Shown here piece after piece: positions 25,121-34,928 of a DNA stretch of 64,000 nucleotides. Below the pieces are notes generated by a model. That model worked only from the letters and a program-made list of their open reading frames with translations. It was not told where the DNA came from and did no database searches. The position numbers were made by a program, and so were the translations under genes. Numbering within the stretch: the stretch's first letter is position 1; the number at the start of each line of letters is the position of its first letter. The stretch is taken from contig ONEF01000006.1 of the NCBI GenBank assembly GCA_900316795.1, positions 62,001 through 126,000 of the forward strand, in the 5' to 3' direction. This DNA is from an uncultured Bacteroidales bacterium. GTDB taxonomy: Bacteria; Bacteroidota; Bacteroidia; Bacteroidales; UBA932.

Positions 25121-26509
25121 TTATTCATCTCCCTGGAGTTGGTCTGCATATCTCTGGCGGAGATAGGCGTCTCTTTCCTCCTGAGTCATTGCGTCTTGTT
25201 TTTCTTGTTCCAGCTGTGCTTCTTTTTCCTGTTTTTCTCTCTCTTCTTTTCTCTGGCGTTTTCTTTCCTCTTTTTCCAGCCGTTCCTTTTCTTCAATCAT
25301 GGCCTGGGCGTCTTCCTTGGTCCTGGAGATGGAAAGTATTATTCCAAATGCGCAGCTTATCATTATGAAGGATGTTCCTCCAAGGCTGATTAGCGGCAGC
25401 GTGTGCCCGGTAACCGGGAAGATGCCCACGTTTACCAGTATGTGCAGCATGGCCTGTACCATAATTACAGCACCCAGTCCACCGGCTACAATGGCAGCAA
25501 ATACAGTCCGGCACTCCTTGACTATCAGAACGCACCGGTAGAAGAACCAGACATAGAGCATCATCACCAGCAGGCCTCCCCAAAGTCCGTATTCTTCAAT
25601 TATGATGGAGTAGATGTAGTCTGAATAAGGGTGAGGCAGTACATATCGCTGAGTACTCTTGCCCGGCCCCTTGCCAAGCAGAGCTCCTTCCTTGACTGCA
25701 ATCTCCGCCATATCTGCCTGCAGGGTTTCGTCTGCGAGCCTCTGCATGGCTCTCTTGTCCATCTTTTCGGTATCTGCAACCTCTTCATTCTGGGTAAACC
25801 TCTTGATTCTTTCTATGGCGGTATCCATTCTCGGGAAGACCCCGAACAAAGAATGAAGGATGATCAGGAGAGTTACGGCAGCCGCTCCGAGCCCGATGGT
25901 TTTCAGCAGATATGAGAACTTGACTCCGGCAAGGTACAGTATTATGAAGCAGATGAGAGCCATGTACAAAGCCGCGGACACGCTTCCTACCAGAATCAGC
26001 ACGCAGCAGATTCCGATAGGGGCCACTATCTTGACCAGGAAACTCTTGTAGGTGTCTATCTTCATGACTTCCAAGGCTCTTGCCAGATAAAGCACTATGG
26101 CTATCTTGGCAAACTCGGTAGGCTGGAACTGGATGCCTCCGATAACTAGCCACCTTTGGGCGTCGTTGGTCTTTACTCCTGCCACCAAAGTCAGGACAAG
26201 GAGTCCCACTGCCAGGACCAGAGAAAACAGAGCTCCTATCCTGTACCATTTAGGCGGAATCTTGTAGCAGATGAAAAGGGCGCCCAGTCCCATTACCACA
26301 AACCTTATCTGCTTCATCAGAATGGCAAAGTTGGTGCTGCCCTTCATATATGCCAGACTGCTGGAGGCTGAATATATGAGGGATATGGAAATCAGGCTGA
26401 GCAGGAAGAAAATGACCCAGATCACCTTGTCTCCGTGAAGACGGCTCACAACTCCATCCTGCACCTTGCCGACACCGCTGTTTTCAATATTCTTTTCTTT
26501 TTCTGCCAT
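25121..26509 (-). CDS. ftsW: Lipid II polymerase / division protein FtsW
   Basis: SEDS-family glycosyltransferase that polymerises lipid II at the septum together with FtsI. It has about ten membrane segments within residues 28-395, with typical motifs (DAQRWLVIGGIQFQPTEFAK, GKGPGKSTQRYVLPHPYSDY, TGHTLPLISLGGTSF). The C-terminal 65 residues form an unusually charged helix (EEKERLEKEERKRQRKEERE and on), likely a cytoplasmic coiled coil. The length is 462 residues. It lies between murD and the murG-murC fusion. Confidence 0.96.
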   Translation of the reverse strand: MAEKEKNIENSGVGKVQDGVVSRLHGDKVIWVIFFLLSLISISLIYSASSSLAYMKGSTNFAILMKQIRFVVMGLGALFICYKIPPKWYRIGALFSLVLAVGLLVLTLVAGVKTNDAQRWLVIGGIQFQPTEFAKIAIVLYLARALEVMKIDTYKSFLVKIVAPIGICCVLILVGSVSAALYMALICFIILYLAGVKFSYLLKTIGLGAAAVTLLIILHSLFGVFPRMDTAIERIKRFTQNEEVADTEKMDKRAMQRLADETLQADMAEIAVKEGALLGKGPGKSTQRYVLPHPYSDYIYSIIIEEYGLWGGLLVMMLYVWFFYRCVLIVKECRTVFAAIVAGGLGAVIMVQAMLHILVNVGIFPVTGHTLPLISLGGTSFIMISCAFGIILSISRTKEDAQAMIEEKERLEKEERKRQRKEEREKQEKEAQLEQEKQDAMTQEERDAYLRQRYADQLQGDE

Positions 26510-26524
26510 TCTTTTTTATCGCGA

Positions 26525-27865
26525 TTACAGTTCTCTTACGGCTTTCTTGAATTGCTCTCCTCGGTCTTCGTAGCTCTTGAAAAGGTCAAAGCTTGCACAG
26601 CAAGGGCTCAAAAGAACGGTGTCTCCAGGGACAGAGTTCTCGTAAGCTGCTTTCACCGCGTCTTTTGCGCTTGTCACATCTATAATCTTGTCAACCTTGT
26701 CTGCAAAGCACTCGTGGAGTTTTTCGTTATGAAGACCCATGCAGATAAGTACCTTCACTTTGTCTTTTACGAATTTGTACAGAGGCTCATAGTCGTTGCC
26801 TTTGTCCTTGCCCCCTGCAATCCACACTACCGGGGTGTTCATGCTTTCGAGGGCATACCAGGCGGAATCCACGTTGGTGGCTTTGGAGTCGTTGATGTAC
26901 ATTACTCCCTTTATGCTCATGACTTTTTCCAGGCGGTGTTCCACTCCCTGGAAGTTCATCAGCGATTCTCTTATGACCTTGTTGTCTATGTTCACGGCCT
27001 TGGCGGCTATGGCTGCTGCCATGGAGTTATAGACATTGTGCTTGCCCTGCAGAGCCAACTCCTTGAGATACATTGAGTACTCGTCGTCTTCATAGCGCAC
27101 GAACAGGCGGTCTTCGTCTATGAAAGCACCCTGGTCCACCTTCTTCTTCTGGGTGAACGGAAGTTTCTTGGCGGTCATTACAATCCTGTCCAGCTCCTTG
27201 GTGCTGATAGGGTCGTCTGCGCAGAACACGAAACATTCCTTCTCGGTAAGGTTCTGTACTATGCGGAACTTGGCGTCCACGTAATTCTGCATCTTGAACT
27301 GATAGCGGTCCAGGTGGTCCGGGGTTATGTTGGTCAGGATGGCTATGTCTGCCTTGAAAGCGTACATTCCGTCCAGCTGGAAGCTGCTGAGTTCAATGAC
27401 ATAGTAGTCAAATCTTTCTGTTGCAACCTGATAGGCGTAGCTCTTTCCGATGTTGCCAGCCAGTCCAACGTTCAGGCCTGCGTTTTTCAGCATATAGTAT
27501 ATCAGGGAAGTGGTTGTGGTCTTTCCGTTGCTTCCCGTGATGCAGATCTTCTTGGCGTGGTCATATCTTCCGGCGAACTCGATCTCGGAGATTATAGGGA
27601 TCCTCAGTTCTCTGATTTTCTGGACCATCTGGTTCTCTTCAGGGATGCCGGGGCTTTTGATGACCTCGTCTGCGCAGAGGATTTTGTCCTGGGTATGTCC
27701 TCCTTCTTCATAGTCTATGGAGAATTTGCTCAAGGTTTCCTTGTACTGGGGTTTGATGGTCCCGCTGTCTGAGAGGAACACGTCAAATCCTTTTACCTTG
27801 GCTAGAACTGCGCTTCCGACGCCGCTCTCTCCGCCTCCAAGTATTACTATTCTCTTTCTGCCCAT
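26525..27865 (-). CDS. murD: UDP-N-acetylmuramoyl-L-alanine--D-glutamate ligase
   Basis: ATP-dependent Mur ligase adding D-Glu to UDP-MurNAc-L-Ala in the cytoplasm. The N-terminal UDP-binding part has ILGGGESGVGSAVLAKVKG, the ATP-binding loop is CITGSNGKTTTTSL (near residue 110), and the middle and C-terminal domains show EHRLEKV and INDSKATNVDSA...WIAGGKDKG. It is full length at 446 residues. The 298-base gap upstream, towards mraY, holds an 85-bp repeat array. Confidence 0.97.
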   Translation of the reverse strand: MGRKRIVILGGGESGVGSAVLAKVKGFDVFLSDSGTIKPQYKETLSKFSIDYEEGGHTQDKILCADEVIKSPGIPEENQMVQKIRELRIPIISEIEFAGRYDHAKKICITGSNGKTTTTSLIYYMLKNAGLNVGLAGNIGKSYAYQVATERFDYYVIELSSFQLDGMYAFKADIAILTNITPDHLDRYQFKMQNYVDAKFRIVQNLTEKECFVFCADDPISTKELDRIVMTAKKLPFTQKKKVDQGAFIDEDRLFVRYEDDEYSMYLKELALQGKHNVYNSMAAAIAAKAVNIDNKVIRESLMNFQGVEHRLEKVMSIKGVMYINDSKATNVDSAWYALESMNTPVVWIAGGKDKGNDYEPLYKFVKDKVKVLICMGLHNEKLHECFADKVDKIIDVTSAKDAVKAAYENSVPGDTVLLSPCCASFDLFKSYEDRGEQFKKAVREL

Positions 27866-27932
27866 ATTGCCTAATCTGTTTCTGAATGTATATCCTTAAA
27901 TCAATGTCAAATTGTCTGTAATTGCAGTGGTT

Positions 27933-28163
27933 GTTATCCTTTGCACTACACTCCGTTATGTGCTGCAGGATACAATCCACTGCTTGCCTGCTTTTAATCT
28001 TAATATCTGCTCATCTCGTTATCCTTTGCACTACACTCCGTTATGTGCTGCAGGATACAATTCACTGCTTTCCTGCTTTCAATCTTAATATCTGCTCATC
28101 TCGTTATCCTTTGCACTATACTCCGTTATGTGCTGCAGGATACAATCCACTGCTTGCCTGCTT
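27933..28163. repeat. 85-bp tandem repeats (2.7 copies) between mraY and murD
   Basis: Copies start at 27933, 28018 and 28103 with a period of exactly 85 bases and only a few differences. Each holds a hairpin: TATCCT with AGGATA, and inside it GCAC with GTGC. The third copy runs into the 3' end of mraY, and the copy tails resemble that gene end, so the array probably arose from it. It fills most of the 298-base gap inside what should be a single transcript. Confidence 0.93.
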
Positions 28164-29444
28164 TTATCTTATCTTGAGGGTTATCACTGACAGTATGCCG
28201 AGTACTATGGTGATAATCCAGAATCTTACCGTGATCTTTGCTTCCGGAATCACGTGATGCGGCCACTGTATGAGGGCATCCGGATTCTCTTTCTGGAAGT
28301 GATGGTGCAGAGGACTCATCCTGAACACTCTGACTCCTTCTCCCTTCTTCTTCCTGGTGTACTTGAAGTAATATCTCTGGATAAGCACGCTGAGGCTCTC
28401 CACGAAGAAGATGCCGCAGAAGATAGGGATCAGAAACTCTTTCCTTATCATCACCGATGCCACTGCAATGATGCCACCGAGAGCAAGGGATCCTGTGTCT
28501 CCCATGAACACCTGCGCAGGGTAGGTGTTGTACCACAAAAATCCTATCAGAGCTCCTACAAAAGCTGCCATGAATATCACTATCTCTGCCGTGTTAGGGA
28601 TATACATTATGTTCAGGTAGCTTGCGAATATGGCGTTGCCGCTAAGGTATGCCAGTATAGCTACCGTCACTCCCACGATGGCCGAGGTTCCGGCCGCAAG
28701 CCCGTCCATTCCGTCAGTAAGGTTGGTTCCGTTGGACACTGCAATGATTATGAAAGTGATTATCAGCACATATATCACGTTGGTGGCCCAGTCTCTGAAC
28801 TTTCCTTCCCCAGGTGCCAGCCATGAATATTTGAACTCATTGTGTTTGAGGAAAGGGATGGTGGTGGTACGGCTTTTTACATCGCGATAATAAATGACCT
28901 TCTCGTCTCCCACTCCTTTTACAACCTCCTGCTTCTCTCCTTGGTGAGGGGTGTCGCTGTAGAGGCGGATCACATTCTGCTTTGAAACCAGAAGGACAAC
29001 GCCCACAACGAGTCCGACAGCCAGCTGGCCGAAGATTTTGCTCTTTTCCTTCATGCCTTCCTTGTTCTTCTTGAAGACCTTGATGGAGTCGTCCTTGAAG
29101 CCGATGGCACCCAGACATAATGTGGTGAATATCAGCAGGAGGACATAGATGCTGGTGAGGTTGCAGAACAAGAGAACCGGTATGAGTATGGAGGCCAGGA
29201 TGATGATTCCGCCCATGGTAGGGGTGCCTTTCTTTGAAAGCTGTCCTTCCAGGCCGAGGTCTCTGATGGTCTCACCGATCTGCTTCTTCTGGAGCTTGTG
29301 GATGATTTTAGGACCGATCCAGAAGGCGATTATCAGGGCAAGTATTATACATGCCGAAGCCCTGAAGGAAATATAGTTCATAAGGTTGGCACCTGGAATG
29401 TCCCAGCCTATTTTCTCAAACCATTTGAACAAGTGGTATATCAT
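28164..29444 (-). CDS. mraY: Phospho-N-acetylmuramoyl-pentapeptide transferase
   Basis: Integral membrane enzyme making lipid I from UDP-MurNAc-pentapeptide and undecaprenyl phosphate. Ten membrane segments. Conserved motifs: GTPTMGGI (near 74), GFKDDSIKV (aspartate pair near 115), NGTNLTDGMDGLAAG (near 250), and MSPLHHHFQ (near 375). At 426 residues it is longer than the E. coli protein (360) because of a loop near residues 168-220, normal in Bacteroidota. It lies between murE and murD. Confidence 0.97.
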   Translation of the reverse strand: MIYHLFKWFEKIGWDIPGANLMNYISFRASACIILALIIAFWIGPKIIHKLQKKQIGETIRDLGLEGQLSKKGTPTMGGIIILASILIPVLLFCNLTSIYVLLLIFTTLCLGAIGFKDDSIKVFKKNKEGMKEKSKIFGQLAVGLVVGVVLLVSKQNVIRLYSDTPHQGEKQEVVKGVGDEKVIYYRDVKSRTTTIPFLKHNEFKYSWLAPGEGKFRDWATNVIYVLIITFIIIAVSNGTNLTDGMDGLAAGTSAIVGVTVAILAYLSGNAIFASYLNIMYIPNTAEIVIFMAAFVGALIGFLWYNTYPAQVFMGDTGSLALGGIIAVASVMIRKEFLIPIFCGIFFVESLSVLIQRYYFKYTRKKKGEGVRVFRMSPLHHHFQKENPDALIQWPHHVIPEAKITVRFWIITIVLGILSVITLKIR

Positions 29445-29455
29445 AGTCGTTCCTT

Positions 29456-30991
29456 TTATCTCAAGTTGTTGTCACTTCTTAACCTGAAGGCTTCCTTCAC
29501 GGTTTCCTTGTCATCCATGTGGTGCTTTTCCGTTCCTATTATCTGGTAGTCTTCGTGTCCTTTTCCGGCAACCAGTATTATGGAACCAGGGCGAGCCGTG
29601 GTAATTGCATTCTGGATTGCCTGTATTCTGTCCGGTATGAACTTGGCCTTCAGGACGGCGTCTGCGCTCATGCCGGCTTTGATGTTCTCTATGATTGTCA
29701 TAGGATCTTCTGTACGAGGATTGTCGCTGGTGACGAAAATCCTGTCTGCATAGTTTGACGCTATGGCTCCCATCTCCGGGCGTTTGGTCTTGTCGCGGTC
29801 TCCTCCGCAGCCGAACACGCAGACAAGGTCTCCCTTCGGCTTGAGGGCCTTGAGGGTCTTGAGCACGTTTTCCAGAGCATCCGGAGTGTGGGCATAGTCA
29901 ACGGCAGCTATGATGTCGTCGTCTGCACGGAAATACTCCAGCCTTCCAGAAACGCTTCTCAGCGAGCTCATTATCTTGACAACCTGGTCGTGAGGGGCAC
30001 CGAGGAGGATTGCCGCTCCGTATATTGCAGTGAGGTTTTCTGCGTTGTACTCACCGATGAAGTTGCACCATATCTTGGTCCCGTTGATGCTGAGCTGCAT
30101 TCCGTCTATGCTCTGTTCAATGATCCTTGTCTTGAAGTCTGCTATGTTGCGGGTTGAGTAGGTGTGTACCTGGGCTTTGGTGTTCTGCACCATGAACTCT
30201 CCGTTGCGGTCATCTATGTTTGTAAGGGCAAAGGCTTCGGAATCAAGTGAATCGAAGAACTGTTTCTTGCAGTTGCGGTAATTTTCGAAAGTTTTGTGGT
30301 AATCCAGATGATCGTGCGTGAGGTTGGTGAAAATACCTCCGGCAAACTTCAGGCCTGCCACCCTTTCCTGGTCTATCGCATGTGAGCTGACTTCCATGAA
30401 GCAGTATGAGCATCCCTCATCCACCATATCAGAGAGAAGTTTGTTCAGCTCCAGAGGTCCTGGGGTGGTGTTGATTGTAGGTATCTTCTTGTCCACCACA
30501 TAGTTGGCGATAGTGGATATAAGTCCGCACTTGTTACCCAAGGCCGTGAAGGTGTTGTAGAGGAGGGTGGCGATGGAGGTTTTTCCATTGGTCCCGGTTA
30601 CTCCTATCAGCTTGAGTTTTTGGGAAGGGTTGCTGAAGTTGTTTATCGCGATTTTGGCTTCAGCCTCCCGGCTGCTCTGGACTACGATATAGACTACCAG
30701 ATCCCTGTCGCCACGTCTCATAGGAGCTTCTTCCTCTTCAGGAATATTCTCACATACAATGTATTGGGCTCCTCTTTCAATGGCGTCTCTGACATATTTT
30801 CCACCATCGGTGACAGCGCCCCTGACAGCAATGAAAAGTGAGCCGCGGGTACATTTCCTTGAGTCTGCGGTTATGCTTTTAACATCATTGTTGTTTGCCA
30901 GGGAGTACATAGCTGTGTCCGGGGAGAGAAGTTCTCTTCCCTGGAATTCCCTGATGATTCTGATGCCTTTTAAAAGTTGCCCTAATTTCAT
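29456..30991 (-). CDS. murE: UDP-N-acetylmuramoyl-tripeptide synthetase MurE
   Basis: Mur ligase adding the third stem amino acid to UDP-MurNAc-L-Ala-D-Glu. The ATP loop is GVTGTNGKTSIATLL (near 128), with EVSSHAIDQERVAGLKF and DYAHTPDALENVLKTL further on. The C-terminal specificity motif reads SDNPRTEDPMTII, the DNPR form typical of enzymes adding meso-diaminopimelate. The length is 511 residues. The stop is 12 bases before mraY, and ftsI lies 35 bases upstream. Confidence 0.96.
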   Translation of the reverse strand: MKLGQLLKGIRIIREFQGRELLSPDTAMYSLANNNDVKSITADSRKCTRGSLFIAVRGAVTDGGKYVRDAIERGAQYIVCENIPEEEEAPMRRGDRDLVVYIVVQSSREAEAKIAINNFSNPSQKLKLIGVTGTNGKTSIATLLYNTFTALGNKCGLISTIANYVVDKKIPTINTTPGPLELNKLLSDMVDEGCSYCFMEVSSHAIDQERVAGLKFAGGIFTNLTHDHLDYHKTFENYRNCKKQFFDSLDSEAFALTNIDDRNGEFMVQNTKAQVHTYSTRNIADFKTRIIEQSIDGMQLSINGTKIWCNFIGEYNAENLTAIYGAAILLGAPHDQVVKIMSSLRSVSGRLEYFRADDDIIAAVDYAHTPDALENVLKTLKALKPKGDLVCVFGCGGDRDKTKRPEMGAIASNYADRIFVTSDNPRTEDPMTIIENIKAGMSADAVLKAKFIPDRIQAIQNAITTARPGSIILVAGKGHEDYQIIGTEKHHMDDKETVKEAFRLRSDNNLR

Positions 30992-31025
30992 CGCCTTGCC
31001 TTTATTTGTTTTCTGCTCTGTTTTT

Positions 31026-33152
31026 TTACGACTCCAGCTGGAGGGTTACCGTTTCTCCCTTAGGAAGGTCACATCCGGCCTGAGGGGTCTGGCTCACGAC
31101 TTTCCCGTGACCCGTGAACTTTACTTTGTATCCCTGGTTTTCAAGTATGTAGATTGCATCTTTGAGACCCATTCCCTTAACGCTGACCAGAGAGTCCTTT
31201 GCCATTTCCAGTGGTTCTACACTGACGGCATTGGTGTCTGACGAGAATGTGACCCAGCGGTTGTTGTTTATTCCGGATATGATTTCATTCCTGTTGGTGA
31301 CAGGGATGGAAGCCAAAACTCTCTTGCTTGCCTCACCCATTCCGGAAGCCACATCAGGGTTGCTCCTTTTGTGGTTCTTCTGGCTTCCGTCAAGCTTTTC
31401 GTTCCACGCCGGAGTGTTGGCATAGATGAACCTTGCGATCTGGAGGAACGGAGGGCCTGCCTGGGTTGCTCCGTAGAAACTTCCTGCCGTCTTGCCTGAA
31501 TAAAGGACCACAATCACTGAGTACTCAGGGTTTTCAGAAGGGAAGAATCCGCAGAAAGTCGCCTGGTATTGCCTAAGTCCGCCTCTTTCATAACCACCTC
31601 CCTCAAAAGCCATTCTGGCCGTTCCGGTTTTTCCGCTTATATGGAATACCTCTTTGTTCATCATCTTTCCCGTTCCGTCGGTGACCACAGCCCTCAGAGC
31701 CTCCCTTGCCTTCTCAGCTGTTTTCTTGGAGCAGATAGAGCCGCTGATTTCCTGGGGCTTGAATTTCTTTACCACATGTCCGTCCTTCTCGTAGCTTTCT
31801 ATGAAATATGGTTTCATCATCCTGCCGTCATTGGCAATTGCGTTGTAGAAAGTCAGGGTATGGAGAGGAGTTATGAGAAGTCCGTAACCGAACCCCATGG
31901 ATGCCAAGGTGCCCGGGGTCCAGTTTTCCCAATCAGGAGAATGGATGACGGCGGTGCCCTCTCCCTGAATGTCCAGATGGAACTTTTCTCCGAGTTTCAT
32001 GTTCTGGATACGGTTCACGAACTCCTTAGGGTTGCCGGCATAGTTCCTTGTGGCGATTTTGGCAAAACATACGTTGGATGAATGTGCAAAGGCCCCCTTT
32101 ACCGTCTGTACCCCCACGGCGTGGCTGTCAGTAACCCTCTGGCCTTGGTAAACCCACGTTCCGTTACCTCCGTCAACTATGGATTCCAGGGTTTCCTTGC
32201 CGTCTTCAAGCACCGCTACCAAAGTCACGAGTTTGAGAACGGAGCCCGGCTCGGTGGCCTGGCTCACGGCGTAGTTGAGGCTCTCGTCAAAACCTCCCTT
32301 GCCGTCGTTCTTGAGGTTGGCGATGGCGCGGATGGCTCCAGTCCTTCTTTCCATCACTACAGCTGTGGCTCCCTCCACATTGTAGCCTTTTGTAAGCTGC
32401 TCTTTCAAGGCGTTCTCAACGGCTTCCTGCAAGTCTATGTCTATAGTTGTGCGGATATCGTATCCGTCCTTTGGCGGGAGGTTGTTCTCGGAATTGACAG
32501 GAACCCACTCGCCTCCTGTAAGCCTCTGGTAGATCTGTTTTCCAGGAGTTCCTTTCAGGTAGTAGTCCCAACTGCTCTCAATCCCTGTTCCTCTGCCTTC
32601 CGAATTGATGAAGCCGATGGTTCTGAAAGCCGTCCTGCCATACGGATACTTTCTCTTGTACTCTTCTTCAACGATGATACCTCCGTTGTTGGCTCCTTTG
32701 TTGAACAGAGGGAATTCCTTGACTTGCTGCAGTTCAGAATAATCCAGAAGGCGGCGGCTTATGTTGAGGTATCTTTTGTTGTTGGCCCTTCCTTCCGTAA
32801 GGAGCTTTTTGTACTGAGCCTCTGTCTTTTCCTTGTAGAATCCGGCCAGAGCGCGGCTGAGCCCGTCCACATATTTGTCGAAAGTGTCCTTTTCGCTCAC
32901 GGTACAGTCTATCCTAACCTTGTAATATGGGATGCTGCTGGCCAGAAGCCTGCCTTTCTTGTCCAGGATGTCTCCTCTGACAGGCTCTGTAGGCTTGTCT
33001 CTGAAAGCTATTTCAGCACCGGACTTTATGTCTTTCTTGAAGAACTGGACATAGATGATCCTTGCCGCCACTATGATGGCGAAAAGCAACAGAAATTGGT
33101 AAATTCTGGAAGCTCTCTTGAAAATGATTCTGTAATCCTGATTCGTCTCCAT
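31026..33152 (-). CDS. ftsI: Penicillin-binding protein FtsI (PBP3) with a PASTA domain
   Basis: Septal peptidoglycan transpeptidase. One N-terminal membrane anchor (residues 18-36), a dimerisation domain (EPVRGDILDKKGRLLA), then the transpeptidase domain with all catalytic motifs: S304-V-L-K307 (nucleophile), S358-S-N and KTG 508-510. The last 65 residues are a PASTA-type domain (KGMGLKDAIYILENQGYKV), as in many Bacteroidota FtsI proteins. The length is 708 residues. It works with FtsW in the same operon. Confidence 0.96.
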   Translation of the reverse strand: METNQDYRIIFKRASRIYQFLLLFAIIVAARIIYVQFFKKDIKSGAEIAFRDKPTEPVRGDILDKKGRLLASSIPYYKVRIDCTVSEKDTFDKYVDGLSRALAGFYKEKTEAQYKKLLTEGRANNKRYLNISRRLLDYSELQQVKEFPLFNKGANNGGIIVEEEYKRKYPYGRTAFRTIGFINSEGRGTGIESSWDYYLKGTPGKQIYQRLTGGEWVPVNSENNLPPKDGYDIRTTIDIDLQEAVENALKEQLTKGYNVEGATAVVMERRTGAIRAIANLKNDGKGGFDESLNYAVSQATEPGSVLKLVTLVAVLEDGKETLESIVDGGNGTWVYQGQRVTDSHAVGVQTVKGAFAHSSNVCFAKIATRNYAGNPKEFVNRIQNMKLGEKFHLDIQGEGTAVIHSPDWENWTPGTLASMGFGYGLLITPLHTLTFYNAIANDGRMMKPYFIESYEKDGHVVKKFKPQEISGSICSKKTAEKAREALRAVVTDGTGKMMNKEVFHISGKTGTARMAFEGGGYERGGLRQYQATFCGFFPSENPEYSVIVVLYSGKTAGSFYGATQAGPPFLQIARFIYANTPAWNEKLDGSQKNHKRSNPDVASGMGEASKRVLASIPVTNRNEIISGINNNRWVTFSSDTNAVSVEPLEMAKDSLVSVKGMGLKDAIYILENQGYKVKFTGHGKVVSQTPQAGCDLPKGETVTLQLES

Positions 33153-33164
33153 ACCCGTCTTCTC

Positions 33165-33512
33165 CTATAATCCTTTTGCTTGAGAACTGTATTTCTTTAC
33201 TCTGCGTGCAGGTTCTGAAGGGTCTTTCAGGGTAGATCCGCTTTCCTTGAGGCGGAGCAAGATCTCCCCGCGGCTGCTCTGGGCCTGAAGCTTGGCTTCC
33301 TTGCTGGTGTAGTCTGCCTTGAGGTTCTTCAGCTCCCGCTGGTTGCGGCTGCTGGCCTTCTGGGTGTTTATGACGGCAAGATTCAGGGTGATGTACAGGA
33401 ATATGAGCAGGAAGATGTAGAGAATGAACACCCACTGGCCGGCCATCTGGCTCCTTGTGAGGAACGCGCCGCCCAGAATGTTGTTCTTTATGTCAAATCT
33501 CTTCTTTGCCAT
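33165..33512 (-). CDS. ftsL: FtsL-like small division protein
   Basis: A bitopic membrane protein of 115 residues between rsmH and ftsI, the usual place of ftsL. It has a basic N-terminus (MAKKRFDIKNN), one membrane segment (WVFILYIFLLIFLYITLNL), and a periplasmic helix rich in charged and Gln residues (RNQRELKNLKADYTSKEAKL) fitting a short coiled coil. Sequence conservation is low in this family, so the call rests on layout and place. ATG 33512 was preferred over TTG 33524. Confidence 0.82.
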   Translation of the reverse strand: MAKKRFDIKNNILGGAFLTRSQMAGQWVFILYIFLLIFLYITLNLAVINTQKASSRNQRELKNLKADYTSKEAKLQAQSSRGEILLRLKESGSTLKDPSEPARRVKKYSSQAKGL

Positions 33513-33547
33513 CTTCTGTGTCAATTTCTTCTTCCCGATTTTCTATG

Positions 33548-34435
33548 TCAAATCTTCTTGTCTGTCCTTTGAGCGTAGCGGAGTTTTGCGCTGCGGCTTC
33601 TTCCGTTGTCCTGTATCTCTTCTTCGGTTGGAAGCACAGGCTTCTTTGCCAAAATCTCAAAGAGGCCGTCAGCTTTCCAGGAACGCATATAATTCTTCAC
33701 TATCCTGTCTTCCAGGGAGTGGTAGGTTATCACAGAGAGCCTTCCTCCTTCCGCCAGCACTCTCAGGGAGCCTTCCAGCAAATCTTCCAGGGCTCTCATC
33801 TCCTGGTTGACCTCAATCCTCAAGGCCTGGAACACTTTGCCAAGGAACTTTCTCTCGGTCTGAGGCGTAAAAAACTTCTCAAGAGCATTCCTCAGGTCCC
33901 CGGTGGTTTCTATCCGTTTCCCAGGAAGACCTTCCCGGAAAGAACAAATCGCTGAGGAAAGCTTGAAAGCGTTTTCCAGCTCTCCGTAATCTCTCAATAT
34001 CTTGCTCAACTGCTCTTTGGAGCAAGTGCTCACAATATCTGCGGCAGTGGTTCCGGCATTCCGGTTCATCCTCATATCCAGCTGAGAGTCAAACCTGTAG
34101 GAAAAGCCTCTTTCCGCCGTGTCAAACTGGTGGGAAGAAACGCCAAGATCTGCAATGATGCCATCTACGCTCCTGATTCCCAGAAATCTTAGCTGGTTCT
34201 CCAAAAACCTGAAATTGCTTCTTACCGGAGTGATTCGTTTATCTTGCGGTATGTTTTCAAGAGCGTCCTGATCCTGGTCAAAAACTATGAGCCTGCCTTT
34301 GTCTGACAACCTTTCCAGAATCTCGCGGCTGTGTCCACCTCCTCCGAAGGTGGCGTCCACAAACACTCCGTCCCTTCTTTGCTCTACATTGAGAGCATCC
34401 ACGCTTTCCTTCAGAAGCACGCTCTTGTGATACAT
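33548..34435 (-). CDS. rsmH: 16S rRNA (cytosine(1402)-N4)-methyltransferase RsmH
   Basis: SAM-dependent methyltransferase (MraW) modifying C1402 in the ribosomal P site. N-terminal MYHKSVLLKESVDAL, SAM-binding VDATFGGGGHSREIL (near 26), and GIIADLGVSSHQFD (near 94) are diagnostic. The C-terminal FQALRIEVNQEM and VITYHSLEDRIVK are also conserved. The length is 295 residues. It follows mraZ by 3 bases. Confidence 0.97.
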   Translation of the reverse strand: MYHKSVLLKESVDALNVEQRRDGVFVDATFGGGGHSREILERLSDKGRLIVFDQDQDALENIPQDKRITPVRSNFRFLENQLRFLGIRSVDGIIADLGVSSHQFDTAERGFSYRFDSQLDMRMNRNAGTTAADIVSTCSKEQLSKILRDYGELENAFKLSSAICSFREGLPGKRIETTGDLRNALEKFFTPQTERKFLGKVFQALRIEVNQEMRALEDLLEGSLRVLAEGGRLSVITYHSLEDRIVKNYMRSWKADGLFEILAKKPVLPTEEEIQDNGRSRSAKLRYAQRTDKKI

Positions 34436-34438
34436 AGC

Positions 34439-34894
34439 CTATCCTAAGAGTTTTTCAGTAAGAGATGTGAAGTCGTCTTCACTCATCCTGTCCTTGCCGA
34501 AATTCTCCTTAGCCCAAATCTCAATCTTGAAATCGCTGCCTGAGAAGACGATTTCCTTGTCCACCCCGATCTTGGCCAAGAGGTTCTTCGGTATGATAAT
34601 CCTTCCCACCTTGCCGTCCAAGGTGACAAGTGCACGGTCCCTCGTATATTCCCTGTACCAGTCTGAATCTTCCTTGCGGAAGAGGTTCAGGCGGGAGCGG
34701 ACCTGCTCAGACTCCTGGTCCCATTGCTCATAAGTGAACATATTCAGGCAGTTGGCGAAAATATCTTTCTTTATCACGAAAGATACCTCTTCCCCGTTGT
34801 TCTGCTTTGCCACCAGGTTCTTGAAGGCAGCAGGAACAACTACACGGCCCTTGTCGTCCAGCTTGGAAGCGTATTCTCCTATGAATTTTACCAT
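34439..34894 (-). CDS. mraZ: Transcriptional regulator MraZ
   Basis: AbrB-like DNA-binding protein of 151 residues with two swapped-hairpin units (SKLDDKGRVVVPAAFK near residue 10; VTLDGKVGRIIIPKNLL near 90). In other bacteria MraZ forms a ring and represses the division cluster by binding repeats upstream of its own gene. The same arrangement is visible here: three direct repeats 49-78 bases upstream of its start, overlapping the promoter. It is the first gene of the division operon. Confidence 0.95.
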   Translation of the reverse strand: MVKFIGEYASKLDDKGRVVVPAAFKNLVAKQNNGEEVSFVIKKDIFANCLNMFTYEQWDQESEQVRSRLNLFRKEDSDWYREYTRDRALVTLDGKVGRIIIPKNLLAKIGVDKEIVFSGSDFKIEIWAKENFGKDRMSEDDFTSLTEKLLG

Positions 34895-34928
34895 ATCCAG
34901 TGTTTTCCGGGCTTTTTATACCCGCAGG

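Noticed and set aside
32082-33170. Plus-strand ORF of 362 codons opposite ftsI
   Set aside because: It is a shadow of the well-supported ftsI coding strand; no motif or start context of its own.
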